From: Chitinophagaceae bacterium PMP191F
GTDB taxonomy: Bacteria > Bacteroidota > Bacteroidia > Chitinophagales > Chitinophagaceae
Reading direction: 5' to 3'
Assembly (NCBI GenBank): GCA_001302245.1
Contig: LGYU01000028.1
Span: forward strand, 1-49,721
Length of the DNA: 49,721 bases
Shown here piece after piece: positions 1-8,308 of this stretch. Position numbers and translations under genes: made by a program. The notes beneath the pieces are model-generated. The model did no database searches. It was not told the origin of the DNA and saw nothing but the letters and a program-made list of their open reading frames with translations. Each line of letters starts with the position of its first letter. Position 1 is the first letter of the stretch.

Positions 1-2211
1 CATGTCGTTCCATTTGATAAAAGGGCCAAAGCGGCCTTTACCCTTGGTAACGGGTTTCTCATCGTAAAATGCAACCGGCGCATCTGCTTTTTGTTTTTCC
101 TGCACCAGTTCAATAGCCCTTTCCAGCGTTATTTCCAGCGGATCTTCTCCTTTGGGAATAGAAATGAATTGTTCTCCCGCCTTTACATACGGACCAAAAC
201 GCCCGATGTTCACCGAAATCTCCTGGCCTTCGTATTCGCCCAGTGTGCGGGGCAACTGAAACAACTGCATGGCATCTTCCAGGTTAATGGTTTCGATGCT
301 CTGGTCTTTTTTCAGGCTGGCAAAACGGGGTTTCTCTTCATCATTCACATCTCCAATCTGGATCATGGGGCCATACCGTCCCATACGGGCCACTATCTTT
401 TTGCCCGATTCCGGATCGATGCCCAGTTCCCGCTCTCCTTTAATACGTTCAGCGGTTTCCATAGTGGTATCCACATCCTGTTTAAAAGGCGTATAGAAGT
501 CATCGATCATACTGTTCCACTTCAGCTTGCCGGCGGCTACCTCGTCAAACTCACCTTCAATGCGTGCCGTGAAACCATAATCCATAATATCATCAAAATG
601 CTGTTTCAGAAAGTCTGTTACCACCAGGCCAAGGTCGGTAGGGAACAGCTTTGATTTTTCAGCACCTGTATTTTCCTGTTCTGTTACTTTGGTGATCTTT
701 GTATCTACCAGTGTAAGAATGCGGAAATCTCTTTTGATGGGCTCTTTGTCGCGTTTTTCCACATACCCGCGTTTCAGGATAGTAGAAATAGTAGGAGCGT
801 AGGTAGACGGGCGACCGATACCCAGCTCTTCCAGTTTTTTTACCAGCGAAGCCTCTGTATAGCGTGGTAAAGGGCGGCTGAAACGTTCTGTGGCCTTCAT
901 TTCTTTTAAAGGCAACTGTTGTTTCACGGCAAGCGGTGGCAATACTCCTTCTTCCTGTTCGTCTTCATTCATATCCTCATCGTCGCGGTCTTCACGGTAT
1001 ACTTTCAGAAAACCGTCAAACTTCAGTACCTCACCGCTGGCAGTGAGCTCTTCTTTATTAGTAGAGATCGCGATTTTTGCAATGGTCTTTTCCAGTTCTG
1101 CGTCTGACATCTGGCTGGCCATAGTACGTTTCCAGATCAGCTCATACAGCCTGCGTGTATCTGCATCATCTACAGTAGCGCTTTCCATATAAGTAGGGCG
1201 GATAGCTTCGTGGGCTTCCTGTGCAGATTCATTTTTGTTCTTGAATTTGCGGCTCTGGTGATATTGCTGGCCGTATTGTCCGGACACCTGTTTACGGATG
1301 TCTTCCATGGCTGTATCACTCAGGTTTACACTGTCCGTACGCATATACGTGATCTTACCGCTTTCGTACAGCTTTTGCGCCAGCAACATGGTACGGCTTA
1401 CAGAGTAACCCAGTTTGCGCGATGCTTCCTGTTGCAGGGTAGAGGTGGTGAAAGGTGCAGCCGGAGAGCGTTTGCCCGGTTTTACCTGTATGTCTGTTAC
1501 CGTATAATTGGCACCGATACAACCCTGCAGAAACTTTTCAGCATCTTCAATAGTATCGTATTTTTTACCTTCAGCTTTGAAGTGTACATTTTTACCACCC
1601 AGGTCCTGTGCAGTAAATAAGGCATCAATTCTGAATGAACTGACTGCTGTAAAAGCATTGATCTCTCTTTCACGCTCTGCAATCAACCTTACCGCCACAC
1701 TTTGTACGCGACCGGCACTCAGGTTATTCTTCATGCTCATTTTGCGCCACAATACCGGGCTGAGTTCAAAACCCACGATCCTGTCCAGTACACGGCGGGC
1801 CTGTTGTGCATTGACCAGGTTCATATCCAGTGTACGGGGCGTATCAACCGCCCTTTTTATAGCAGGCTTTGTAATTTCATGAAAAACAATGCGTTTGGTA
1901 GTATACGGATCCAGTCCCAGCACCTCGCACAAATGCCAGCTGATGGCTTCCCCTTCACGGTCCTCATCCGTTGCCAGCCACACTTCGTCAGCTTTCTTGG
2001 CAAGTGTTTTCAATTCTTTTACCACCCGTTCTTTTTCTTCGGGTATAATATAGCGGGGCTGATAGTTATTCTTGATATCAATACCCATCTCATCTTTCTC
2101 CAGGTCCCTGATATGACCATAACAGCTCTTCACCTCAAAATCATCACCGAGAATTTTTTCGATGGTTTTGGCTTTCGCAGGAGATTCGACTATCAATAAA
2201 TTCTTCGCCAT
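1..2211 (-). CDS. topA: DNA topoisomerase I (3' end outside window)
   Basis: Type IA topoisomerase that relaxes negatively supercoiled DNA in the cytoplasm. Translated from the ATG at 2209-2211, the protein begins MAKNLLIVESPAKAKTIEKI, the Toprim-domain signature (lysine and glutamate of the VESPAKA motif). The catalytic tyrosine is residue 289 in ITYMRTDSVNLS (codon at 1345-1347). An acidic stretch near residues 400-425 (REDRDDEDMNEDEQEE) is of a kind common in Bacteroidota TopA. The visible part ends in C-terminal repeats of the form KGRFGPFIKWND. 737 codons are open to the window edge with no stop, so the gene is truncated only by the window. No coding ORF on the plus strand competes. A CTATTTTG element about 20 bp upstream (plus-strand 2230-2237) could be its -7 region. 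Confidence 0.96.
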   Translation of the reverse strand, partial: MAKNLLIVESPAKAKTIEKILGDDFEVKSCYGHIRDLEKDEMGIDIKNNYQPRYIIPEEKERVVKELKTLAKKADEVWLATDEDREGEAISWHLCEVLGLDPYTTKRIVFHEITKPAIKRAVDTPRTLDMNLVNAQQARRVLDRIVGFELSPVLWRKMSMKNNLSAGRVQSVAVRLIAEREREINAFTAVSSFRIDALFTAQDLGGKNVHFKAEGKKYDTIEDAEKFLQGCIGANYTVTDIQVKPGKRSPAAPFTTSTLQQEASRKLGYSVSRTMLLAQKLYESGKITYMRTDSVNLSDTAMEDIRKQVSGQYGQQYHQSRKFKNKNESAQEAHEAIRPTYMESATVDDADTRRLYELIWKRTMASQMSDAELEKTIAKIAISTNKEELTASGEVLKFDGFLKVYREDRDDEDMNEDEQEEGVLPPLAVKQQLPLKEMKATERFSRPLPRYTEASLVKKLEELGIGRPSTYAPTISTILKRGYVEKRDKEPIKRDFRILTLVDTKITKVTEQENTGAEKSKLFPTDLGLVVTDFLKQHFDDIMDYGFTARIEGEFDEVAAGKLKWNSMIDDFYTPFKQDVDTTMETAERIKGERELGIDPESGKKIVARMGRYGPMIQIGDVNDEEKPRFASLKKDQSIETINLEDAMQLFQLPRTLGEYEGQEISVNIGRFGPYVKAGEQFISIPKGEDPLEITLERAIELVQEKQKADAPVAFYDEKPVTKGKGRFGPFIKWNDM

Positions 2212-2674
2212 ACGTGTATTAAAAAGTTCAAAATAGACTTTACTGGTGGTGCAATTTTAATGTATAACCACGAAAGCAACAAATTGTCACCTGTAACCCT
2301 AACATACTGACTGACAATTTGCCTGTGTGTTTAAATTGCCCCGTGGCTATACCGGGCAGCTTGTTGCACAGGCATTTATTAATACTATCAATATAGTTTG
2401 TGCCTGAAAATCAATTTTTAAAATATATTTATTTGCATATATGTTTAAGTGATTTATTGACAGTCATCCAGGCTATGTATCCGATCTGAAAGTACAGGCA
2501 TATTAAGTTTGCGCCACTTACCCAAATGTGGCGGTTACAGCTATAAACCTGTTCGCAGCAGCGGATCAGACCAGCCGGGTAAGTAATACAACGATGTTTA
2601 CGGGCAGATAGTTTATACGCGGCTGTATTGCTGCGTTCTTTTATATGTTAACAGCATGACTTATTGTAAGTAAA
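2212..2674. other. Intergenic region between topA and nrnA
   Basis: Non-coding, AT-rich, between divergent genes. It holds the topA leader, a CTGACTGACAATTTG stretch near 2306-2320, and a 6-bp inverted repeat CGCCAC/GTGGCG (2512-2517 with 2528-2533). No tRNA or credible ORF was seen. Confidence 0.5.
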
Positions 2675-2706
2675 CTTGTTATTTGGACTTTATTTCTGCA
2701 CCTTTG
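2675..2706 (+). promoter_or_regulatory. Probable promoter of nrnA
   Basis: CTTG at 2675-2678, a 20-bp spacer, then CACCTTTG at 2699-2706. This approximates the Bacteroidota -33/-7 consensus (TTTG, about 20 bp, TAnnTTTG). It places the transcript start just before the ATG at 2721 and argues against the upstream in-frame start at 2676. The same CACCTTTG octamer stands before dnaK. Confidence 0.5.
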
Positions 2707-2720
2707 CACGCGCTTTTTCC

Positions 2721-3728
2721 ATGCAACCAATTCAGAATATATACCCGCAACTGACAACGCCACGCAAGGTGGTGATCACTATGCACCAGAAACCGGATGC
2801 AGATGCCATGGGCTCTGTATTGGGGCTGTATCATTTTTTGGTACAGTTTGGTCATACCGTTACCGTGATTTCTCCTACCAACTGGGCCCGCTGGATCAAC
2901 TGGATGCCGGGTAGCAGTGGAGTAGTGGACTTTGAGGCTGAAAGAGCAAAAGCCGAGGCATTGCTGGATGACGCTGAATGGGTGTTCTGCCTGGATTTCA
3001 ATACACTCAGCCGTACCAAGAATATGGCAGAGTCATTACGTCGCCGCGATTTTACCCGCATACTGATCGATCACCACCAGCAACCGGAAGTAGCGTGTTT
3101 TGCCTATGGCATCAGCGATACCGGCAAAAGCTCTACCTGCGAAATGGTGTATGATTTCATTATCGGTTCGGGATATGGCGATCGTATTACCATTGCAATG
3201 GCCGAATGCCTGTATGCCGGTGTAATGGCCGATACCGGTTCTTTCCGTTTCCCTTCTGCCAGCGCCGATGTGCACCGTATGGTGGCCGATCTGAAAGACA
3301 GGGGACTGGAGCATACCAAAGTGCATGAAAATGTATACGACAACTTCCTGGAAAACAGGTTGCGTTTTATAGGTCATGTACTGCTGCACAGAATGGAAGT
3401 GTATTACGAGTTCAATACTGCGCTGATTGCTATTTCCAAAAAAGACCTGTTGCGTTTTGAGATCAAGACCGGAGATACCGACGGACTGGTAAACTATCCG
3501 CTGAGTATACAGGGAATAAAAATGGCGGCACTGGTAATAGACCGTGATGAGGAAAGAAAATGGAGTTTCCGCAGCAAAGGGGATATTGATGTCAATACAT
3601 TTGCCCGTAATTATTTTGAAGGTGGTGGACACTTCAATGCAGCCGGTGGCCGCAGCAGCGCCCCGCTGGATGTTACAGTACAGGATTTCTTAAAAGCAAT
3701 GCAAGAAAACGCCTCACAATTACAATAG
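2721..3728 (+). CDS. nrnA: DHH-family phosphoesterase (oligoribonuclease / pAp phosphatase type)
   Basis: Cytoplasmic DHH/DHHA1 protein of 335 aa, the usual NrnA length. NrnA-type enzymes degrade short oligoribonucleotides to mononucleotides, and many also dephosphorylate pAp. Visible metal-binding motifs are KPDADAMGS (Asp26, Asp28), CLDFN near 90-94, IDHH (Asp117-His118-His119), ECLYAGVMADTG, and the DHHA1 substrate motif GGGHFNAAGG (301-310). I chose the ATG at 2721 because the in-frame extension to 2676 overlaps the probable promoter. The FKBP lipoprotein gene follows after 5 bp, so the two are probably cotranscribed. Confidence 0.93.
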   Translation: MQPIQNIYPQLTTPRKVVITMHQKPDADAMGSVLGLYHFLVQFGHTVTVISPTNWARWINWMPGSSGVVDFEAERAKAEALLDDAEWVFCLDFNTLSRTKNMAESLRRRDFTRILIDHHQQPEVACFAYGISDTGKSSTCEMVYDFIIGSGYGDRITIAMAECLYAGVMADTGSFRFPSASADVHRMVADLKDRGLEHTKVHENVYDNFLENRLRFIGHVLLHRMEVYYEFNTALIAISKKDLLRFEIKTGDTDGLVNYPLSIQGIKMAALVIDRDEERKWSFRSKGDIDVNTFARNYFEGGGHFNAAGGRSSAPLDVTVQDFLKAMQENASQLQ

Positions 3729-3733
3729 ACAAT

Positions 3734-4693
3734 ATGAAAAAAACGAAACTGGCATTATGTGCCCTGGCAGCGGTTTTACTGGTAGCCTGCTCCGGTGGCG
3801 GCCTGAAGAAAACCCGCAGTGGTTTGCTGTATAAAATTGTTTCTGATGGAAAAGGTCAGAAAGTTAAACGCGGCGACATTCTGAAAATCCACGCTGTTCA
3901 GAAAGTACGTGATTCTGTACTGAATTCCTCTTTCGACAAAGTTCCTTTCTTTGTGAAAGTTGACAGTGTAGGACCTGTATACGATCCGGGTGAAATCTTC
4001 ACATTGCTGCGTAAAGGCGACAGTGCTGTGGTGGTAATGCTGGGCGATAGCTTATTTAAAAAACAAGGTGGTTTACCTCCTTTTATCAAACGTAAGGACA
4101 AGATCACTTTAAGCTTCCGCGTAGTGGATGTATTTACATCTGATAGCCTGGCACAGGCCAACCAGATGGCTGAAATGAACAAATACCAGGAAAAACAGGC
4201 CAAAGAATCAGAATCACTGAAAGGCCCCAAAGTAAAAGAAATTGAAGATTACCTGGCTAAAAACAAGATCACTGCACAGAAAGCACCTTTGGGTACTTAT
4301 GTAGAGATCAAAGATCCAGGTACTGGTCCTCAGGCCGATTCCGGTAAGATCGTTTCTGTACGTTACACCGGTAAACTGTTTCCTTCTGGTAAAGAGTTTG
4401 AATCTAACATGAACAAAGAACCCTTCCAGGTTACACTGGGACAACACCAGGTGATTGCCGGTTGGGATGAAGGTCTGAAATACTTCAAAAAAGGCGGCAA
4501 AGGAACTTTATACATTCCTTTCTTCCTGGCATACGACAAACAGAATGGCCCCGGCGGTACGCCTTATGAAAGCCTGATATTTGATGTTGTGATAGAAGAT
4601 GTAAAAGATGCTCCGGCTCCTGCTGCACCTCCGGTTCAGGCACCAATGCCCGCACCAGCAGAAAAACCTGCAAAGCCAGGCAATAAGAAATAA
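3734..4693 (+). CDS. FKBP-type peptidyl-prolyl cis-trans isomerase, lipoprotein
   Basis: 319 aa. The N-terminus is a lipoprotein signal with lipobox LVAC (Cys19). The residues after the cysteine (SGGGLKK) lack the acidic surface-export signal of Bacteroidota, so periplasmic anchoring is more likely than surface display. There appear to be two FKBP modules. One at about 25-130 is degenerate. The other at about 185-290 is typical, with VSVRYTGKLFPSGKEF, GWDEGLKYFKKGGKGTLYIP and IFDVVIEDV. The tail (about 295-319) is Pro/Ala-rich. The likely role is proline isomerisation during envelope protein folding. DHH phosphoesterase followed by FKBP lipoprotein is, from memory, recurrent in Bacteroidota (GldI-like lipoproteins), but a link to gliding is not shown here. 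Confidence 0.92.
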   Translation: MKKTKLALCALAAVLLVACSGGGLKKTRSGLLYKIVSDGKGQKVKRGDILKIHAVQKVRDSVLNSSFDKVPFFVKVDSVGPVYDPGEIFTLLRKGDSAVVVMLGDSLFKKQGGLPPFIKRKDKITLSFRVVDVFTSDSLAQANQMAEMNKYQEKQAKESESLKGPKVKEIEDYLAKNKITAQKAPLGTYVEIKDPGTGPQADSGKIVSVRYTGKLFPSGKEFESNMNKEPFQVTLGQHQVIAGWDEGLKYFKKGGKGTLYIPFFLAYDKQNGPGGTPYESLIFDVVIEDVKDAPAPAAPPVQAPMPAPAEKPAKPGNKK

Positions 4694-4715
4694 GATAGCT
4701 CGTTTAAATAGCAAG

Positions 4716-4742
4716 AAAGGCAGTCTGAATAAGGCTGCCTTT
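4716..4742 (+). terminator. Rho-independent terminator of nrnA-FKBP operon
   Basis: Stem AAAGGCAG (4716-4723) pairs perfectly with CTGCCTTT (4735-4742) around an 11-nt loop, followed by more Ts (TTTATT). It begins 23 bp after the FKBP stop codon. The opposite strand reads CTGCCTTTCTT, so weak activity for folP is possible. Confidence 0.85.
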
Positions 4743-4858
4743 TTTATTGGGGTTAAATGTTGTTGCCGGTCACCAGGTACAGGTTATCGTCTTCCCTGCA
4801 AATATTCTTCGGATAATCTTTACTTTCTGTCAACCCTATTCCCGCCAACTTCTAACAG

Positions 4859-5707
4859 CTAACTCCTGATTCCCGTTTCCGCCTTCCCATACTCCACAAA
4901 CAACTTCACTGTTTCCACTGCTTCTTTTACATCGTGTACCCGCAATATATTGGCGCCGTTCATTAAACTGATGGTATTGATAACAGTAGTTCCGTTCAAT
5001 GCTTCTGCCGCTGTAACACCCAGTGTTTTGTAAATAGTGGTCTTACGCGAAAAACCTACCAGCAGCGGTTTATCCAGTATATGCAATGTGTGCAGTTGTT
5101 TCAGCAGCGACAGGTTGTGCTGACTGTTTTTACCAAAACCAAAACCGGGATCAATGATCACATCATGAATACCAGCCTCGCGACAGGCAGCCAGTTTATC
5201 AATAAAGAAATCCAGTACTTCACGGGCAATGTCCTCATACACGGGATGCTGTTGCATGTTTTCCGGTGTACCCTGCATGTGCATACATATATAAGGGACC
5301 TTTAATGCACCGGCTGTGGATAGCATATTATTATCCATATTGCCGGCACCGATGTCGTTGATGATCGATGCACCGGCTGCTACGGCAGCAGCAGCTATCC
5401 GCGCATTATAAGTGTCAATAGAAATGATAGTTTCCGGAAAACGTTGATGAATGGCTGTAATAACATCGGTTACACGACGCAGCTCTTCTGCTTCCGGCAC
5501 GCGTTCACTGCCAGGGCGGGTGCTTTGTCCGCCGATGTCCAGTATGGCTGCACCATCCAACAGCATTTGTTCTGCACGATGCAGCACTGCATCTGTAGTG
5601 CTGACCCTGCTGGGCGCATGAAATGAATCGGGTGTAGCATTGATAATGCCCATCACCAGCGGGTTGTCGATCACCAGCAGTTTTCCTTTACAATTCAGTG
5701 TAAACAT
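4859..5707 (-). CDS. folP: Dihydropteroate synthase
   Basis: 282 aa, full length. Joins p-aminobenzoate to 6-hydroxymethyl-dihydropterin diphosphate in folate synthesis (cytoplasm). TIM-barrel landmarks are in order: VMGIINATPDSF near residue 18, DIGGQSTRPGSE, ISIDTYN, IINDIGAG, ICMHMQGTP, IIDPGFGFGKN, LLVGFSRKTTIY, and LRVHDVKEAVE near the C-terminus. The usual NVTPDSFSDGG loop is replaced by NATPDSFHAPSR, shortening the glycine-rich part of loop 1. The start ATG is at 5705-5707. The DUF1599 gene is divergent, which fits the familiar Bacteroidota folP neighbourhood. Confidence 0.96.
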   Translation of the reverse strand: MFTLNCKGKLLVIDNPLVMGIINATPDSFHAPSRVSTTDAVLHRAEQMLLDGAAILDIGGQSTRPGSERVPEAEELRRVTDVITAIHQRFPETIISIDTYNARIAAAAVAAGASIINDIGAGNMDNNMLSTAGALKVPYICMHMQGTPENMQQHPVYEDIAREVLDFFIDKLAACREAGIHDVIIDPGFGFGKNSQHNLSLLKQLHTLHILDKPLLVGFSRKTTIYKTLGVTAAEALNGTTVINTISLMNGANILRVHDVKEAVETVKLFVEYGKAETGIRS

Positions 5708-5772
5708 GGTGCATAGTTACAGCATTTGTTGCTTATTTTTGAGCGATAACGGTATGATAGGTGAGGTCGGGG

Positions 5773-5808
5773 AATTTGAAAATGGAACACCCTGATGGTT
5801 TGATGGTT
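5773..5808 (+). repeat. Dispersed repeat (TTTGAAAATG / GATGGTTTGATGGTT family), copy 1
   Basis: AATTTGAAAATGG at 5773-5785 and GATGGTTTGATGGTT at 5794-5808, in the 291-bp gap between folP and DUF1599. Other copies occur near 9641, 10037, 34898 and 40037. The copy at 10037-10087 is nearly identical in its first 18 bases, on the opposite strand. Confidence 0.7.
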
Positions 5809-5998
5809 ATATTGTTTAATGGTTGTTGGCAACTGCCGGCTTTGAGCTACAGGCTGTGAGCAAATACAAGTCCTGAAGGATTGACAAGTTAACCAGGGAT
5901 CAGAGAACCAAATTTCTTTTAATCAGGAATCCGGTAATTGCAGCACCAGAAACACGTAACCCGAAACTGTTTTCATTAACGCCTCACGACTCAGGCCA

Positions 5999-6571
5999 AT
6001 GAAATTATCAGATTCAATCATGATGACTACAAACCAGCAATACGACGCGGCAGTACAACAGTGTAGAAATATCTTTATCAAGAAAACCGTTGACTACGGA
6101 ACCTCCTGGCGTGTGCTGCGGGCCATTTCAATCGTAGACCAGATATTTATCAAAGCACAACGTATCCGTACCATCCAGGAAAAAGGTGCGCAGCGGGTAG
6201 GGGAAGATATTGCCGGTGAATTTATGGCGATGGTCAACTATGGTATTATCGGTTTGATACAATTGCAGCAGCCAGGTAGCACCTCCGAAGAAATACCGGT
6301 GCAGGAAGTAGAAAGACTGTATGATGAAAAAGCAGCTTTTGCCCGTAAGGTAATGCAGGACAAAAATCATGATTATGGCGAAGCATGGCGTGATATGAGC
6401 CAGGAAAGTTTTGCCGACCTGATACTGATGAAACTGATGCGCATGCGACAGATACTGGCCAACGATGGCAAAACCCTCATCAGCGAAGGTATTGATGCCA
6501 ATTATGTAGATATCATCAATTATTCTGTATTTGCATTAATATTGATCACCGAAGGAAAGCATAAAGGGTAA
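5999..6571 (+). CDS. DUF1599 protein (nucleotide-modification-associated domain 1)
   Basis: 190 aa, soluble, made of an internal duplication. Residues about 27-85 (KKTVDYGTSWRVLR ... VNYGIIGLIQL) mirror about 118-182 (KNHDYGEAWRDM ... INYSVFALILI). The family is widespread in Bacteroidota and assigned from comparative genomics to nucleotide-modification-associated proteins; no reaction can be read here. ATGs at 5999, 6020 and 6023 are all possible starts; homology begins around TNQQYDAAVQ, so the shorter forms are equally plausible. From memory, the typical order in the phylum is DUF1599, DoxX-like, tpiA. Here a four-helix-bundle element separates DUF1599 from DoxX, and tpiA is 24 kb away. 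Confidence 0.9.
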   Translation: MKLSDSIMMTTNQQYDAAVQQCRNIFIKKTVDYGTSWRVLRAISIVDQIFIKAQRIRTIQEKGAQRVGEDIAGEFMAMVNYGIIGLIQLQQPGSTSEEIPVQEVERLYDEKAAFARKVMQDKNHDYGEAWRDMSQESFADLILMKLMRMRQILANDGKTLISEGIDANYVDIINYSVFALILITEGKHKG

Positions 6572-6599
6572 AGATTTCGTGTTACGGGTTGGGATAAGA

Positions 6600-7081
6600 G
6601 ATGCCAGATACGCGATAAAAGATGCGGGATGAAAGCAAACGTATAGCGGCGAAGGGCTTTTGATGGTAGCTCATATTAAACATTAATTTTTTATGAGTTA
6701 CAGAAATCTTGAGATCTGGAAACTGGCAAGAGAGGTCGTCATCGAAATTCATCAGATGACAATGACGCTGCCAAAATTAGAAATGTTTGAACAGGGACAA
6801 CAGATACGCCGATCAGTAAAAGCAACACTTGTTGAGGGATATGACAGCAGGAGGTATAAGAACGAATTTATAAAGTATCTTGTATATGCACATGCTTCTA
6901 ATGATGAGACGATCGATCACCTGGAAACGTTGTATGAAACAGGTTCGCTTACCGGTGAAGAATTGTTCAATAGCTTAACAGGCTGGGCAGGATGCTGAAT
7001 AGCTGTATCTTATCTCTGGAACAACAGCATGTAAGCTATAAGTAACCTATATCCCGTATCCCGGATCTCGTATCTGGCATC
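6600..7081. mobile_element. Inverted-repeat-bounded element carrying a four-helix-bundle gene
   Basis: The 31-bp arms at 6600-6630 and 7051-7081 are inverted repeats matching at 25 of 31 positions, including GATGCCAGATACG and CGGGAT. They enclose about 420 bp containing only the four-helix-bundle gene. The right arm starts 6 bp after the frame-restored stop of that gene. The layout recalls the intervening sequences of some 23S rRNAs (stem-forming ends around an S23/IVP-family gene), but here it lies between two protein genes that normally adjoin. Mobility is inferred, not shown; no target-site duplication is evident. Confidence 0.55.
6693..6998 (+). CDS. Four-helix-bundle protein (S23/IVP family), frameshifted near its end
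   Basis: 101 aa as read. [20 protein letters not shown] and the [17 protein letters not shown] and [11 protein letters not shown] segments mark the TIGR02436 four-helix-bundle family found in 23S rRNA intervening sequences and as scattered single genes. Its biochemical role is not established. The reading frame ends NSLTGWAGC, which is not the family ending. One extra base near 6977-6981 would continue as [20 protein letters not shown] to a stop at 7043-7045, giving about 117 aa, the normal family length. The gene therefore looks like a recent frameshift mutant (or a sequencing error). It is flanked by the 31-bp inverted repeats described separately. Confidence 0.85.
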   Translation: MSYRNLEIWKLAREVVIEIHQMTMTLPKLEMFEQGQQIRRSVKATLVEGYDSRRYKNEFIKYLVYAHASNDETIDHLETLYETGSLTGEELFNSLTGWAGC

Positions 7082-7120
7082 CTGTACATTATATCCATAT
7101 TTCTTAAATTGAATCTGAAC

Positions 7121-8308
7121 ATGAAATTATTGCTGAACATATCACGTATCATCGTTGGGGTTTTATTCATCTTTTCCGGTTTGATAAAGGCGAATGATCC
7201 GTTGGGACTGAGCTATAAAATGCAGGAGTTTTTTGAAATATGGGGCTGGGGGGGGCTGGATAATTATACACTGACCTTTTCTGTATTGATGATTGCATTT
7301 GAGATCATTGCCGGCGTAGCCGTACTGGTGGGCTGGCAGATGCGTTTGTTCAGTTGGCTGCTGTTGCTGCTGATTGTGTTTTTCACATTCCTGACCGGGT
7401 ATGCATTGTTCTCCGGAAAGATCAGGGAATGTGGTTGTTTTGGTGATTGTATTCCGCTGACAGCAGATCAATCTTTTATGAAAGACCTGATATTGCTGGT
7501 GCTGATCATATTCCTGTTTGTGAACAGGAACAAATTACAACCCTGGCTGAAGATCAGGAGCAGCCTGGTGGTATTGTTCTTCACTGTGATATTTTCATTC
7601 TCCTTTCAATGGTTTGTGTTGTTGCACCTGCCGGTAATAGACTGTTTGCCCTATAAAGTTGGTAACAATATTCCTGAAAATATGAAGATCCCCGCCGGCG
7701 CTATCCCGGACAGTACGGTGATCACATTTGTGTATGAAAAAGGCGGACAACAGATCGAGTTTACTGCCGATAAGTTTCCTGATGATTATGATGACTCGTT
7801 GTACCATTTCATAAAACGATACGATAAAGTAGTGCGGAAAGGAAATGCTGCTCCTAAGATCAAAGATTTCTCCCTGCAGACCTTTTTTGATAATGATACT
7901 ACCCAGGCATTACTGCACCAGGATGAATACCAGTTGTACCTGTTTGTAAAAACAGATTATCACCGCGGTGATTGGCTGAATGCACTGGAGCTGCTTACAC
8001 AGGCAGCCCGGCAGAAAAACATTCCCCGTTTCCTGGTAACCAGTATTCCTGCAGAAACATTGCGTAAAGATGCACCGGAAGCATTTCATAACTATGTACC
8101 ATTGCGTTGTGACGCTACTGCACTGAAAACTGCGGCCCGCACCAATCCTGCCATATACCTGATAAAGAATGGTACAGTACTGGACAAATGGAGTTATGTG
8201 AATACGGAAAAAGCGTTGAAACGTGTTTCAATGTTGCCACCCAATACACCGTTACCAGCAGTAACTGACTCGTCCGCTACTTCATCTTCCATCCCAAAAG
8301 CAGAATAA
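7121..8308 (+). CDS. DoxX/MauE-like membrane protein with C-terminal thioredoxin-like region (BT_3928 family)
   Basis: 395 aa. The N-terminal half has about five membrane segments (near 5-25, 50-72, 76-96, 115-135, 145-165). A redox-type cysteine motif, CGCFGDC (Cys104, Cys106, Cys110), is characteristic of the MauE/DoxX branch. The C-terminal half (about 195-395) is soluble. It resembles a thioredoxin fold without an obvious CxxC; it retains FVKTDYHRGDW and ends in a low-complexity tail. ATG at 7121 is preferred over the in-frame TTG at 7109. The stop codon abuts the permease start (0 bp gap), so the two are translationally linked. Role inferred: membrane redox or respiratory-linked function; substrate unknown. 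Confidence 0.9.
   Translation: MKLLLNISRIIVGVLFIFSGLIKANDPLGLSYKMQEFFEIWGWGGLDNYTLTFSVLMIAFEIIAGVAVLVGWQMRLFSWLLLLLIVFFTFLTGYALFSGKIRECGCFGDCIPLTADQSFMKDLILLVLIIFLFVNRNKLQPWLKIRSSLVVLFFTVIFSFSFQWFVLLHLPVIDCLPYKVGNNIPENMKIPAGAIPDSTVITFVYEKGGQQIEFTADKFPDDYDDSLYHFIKRYDKVVRKGNAAPKIKDFSLQTFFDNDTTQALLHQDEYQLYLFVKTDYHRGDWLNALELLTQAARQKNIPRFLVTSIPAETLRKDAPEAFHNYVPLRCDATALKTAARTNPAIYLIKNGTVLDKWSYVNTEKALKRVSMLPPNTPLPAVTDSSATSSSIPKAE

Noticed and set aside
91-2199. Several long plus-strand ORFs across the first 2.2 kb
   Set aside because: They are antisense to topA, whose minus-strand frame is open throughout and carries Toprim and catalytic-Tyr motifs.
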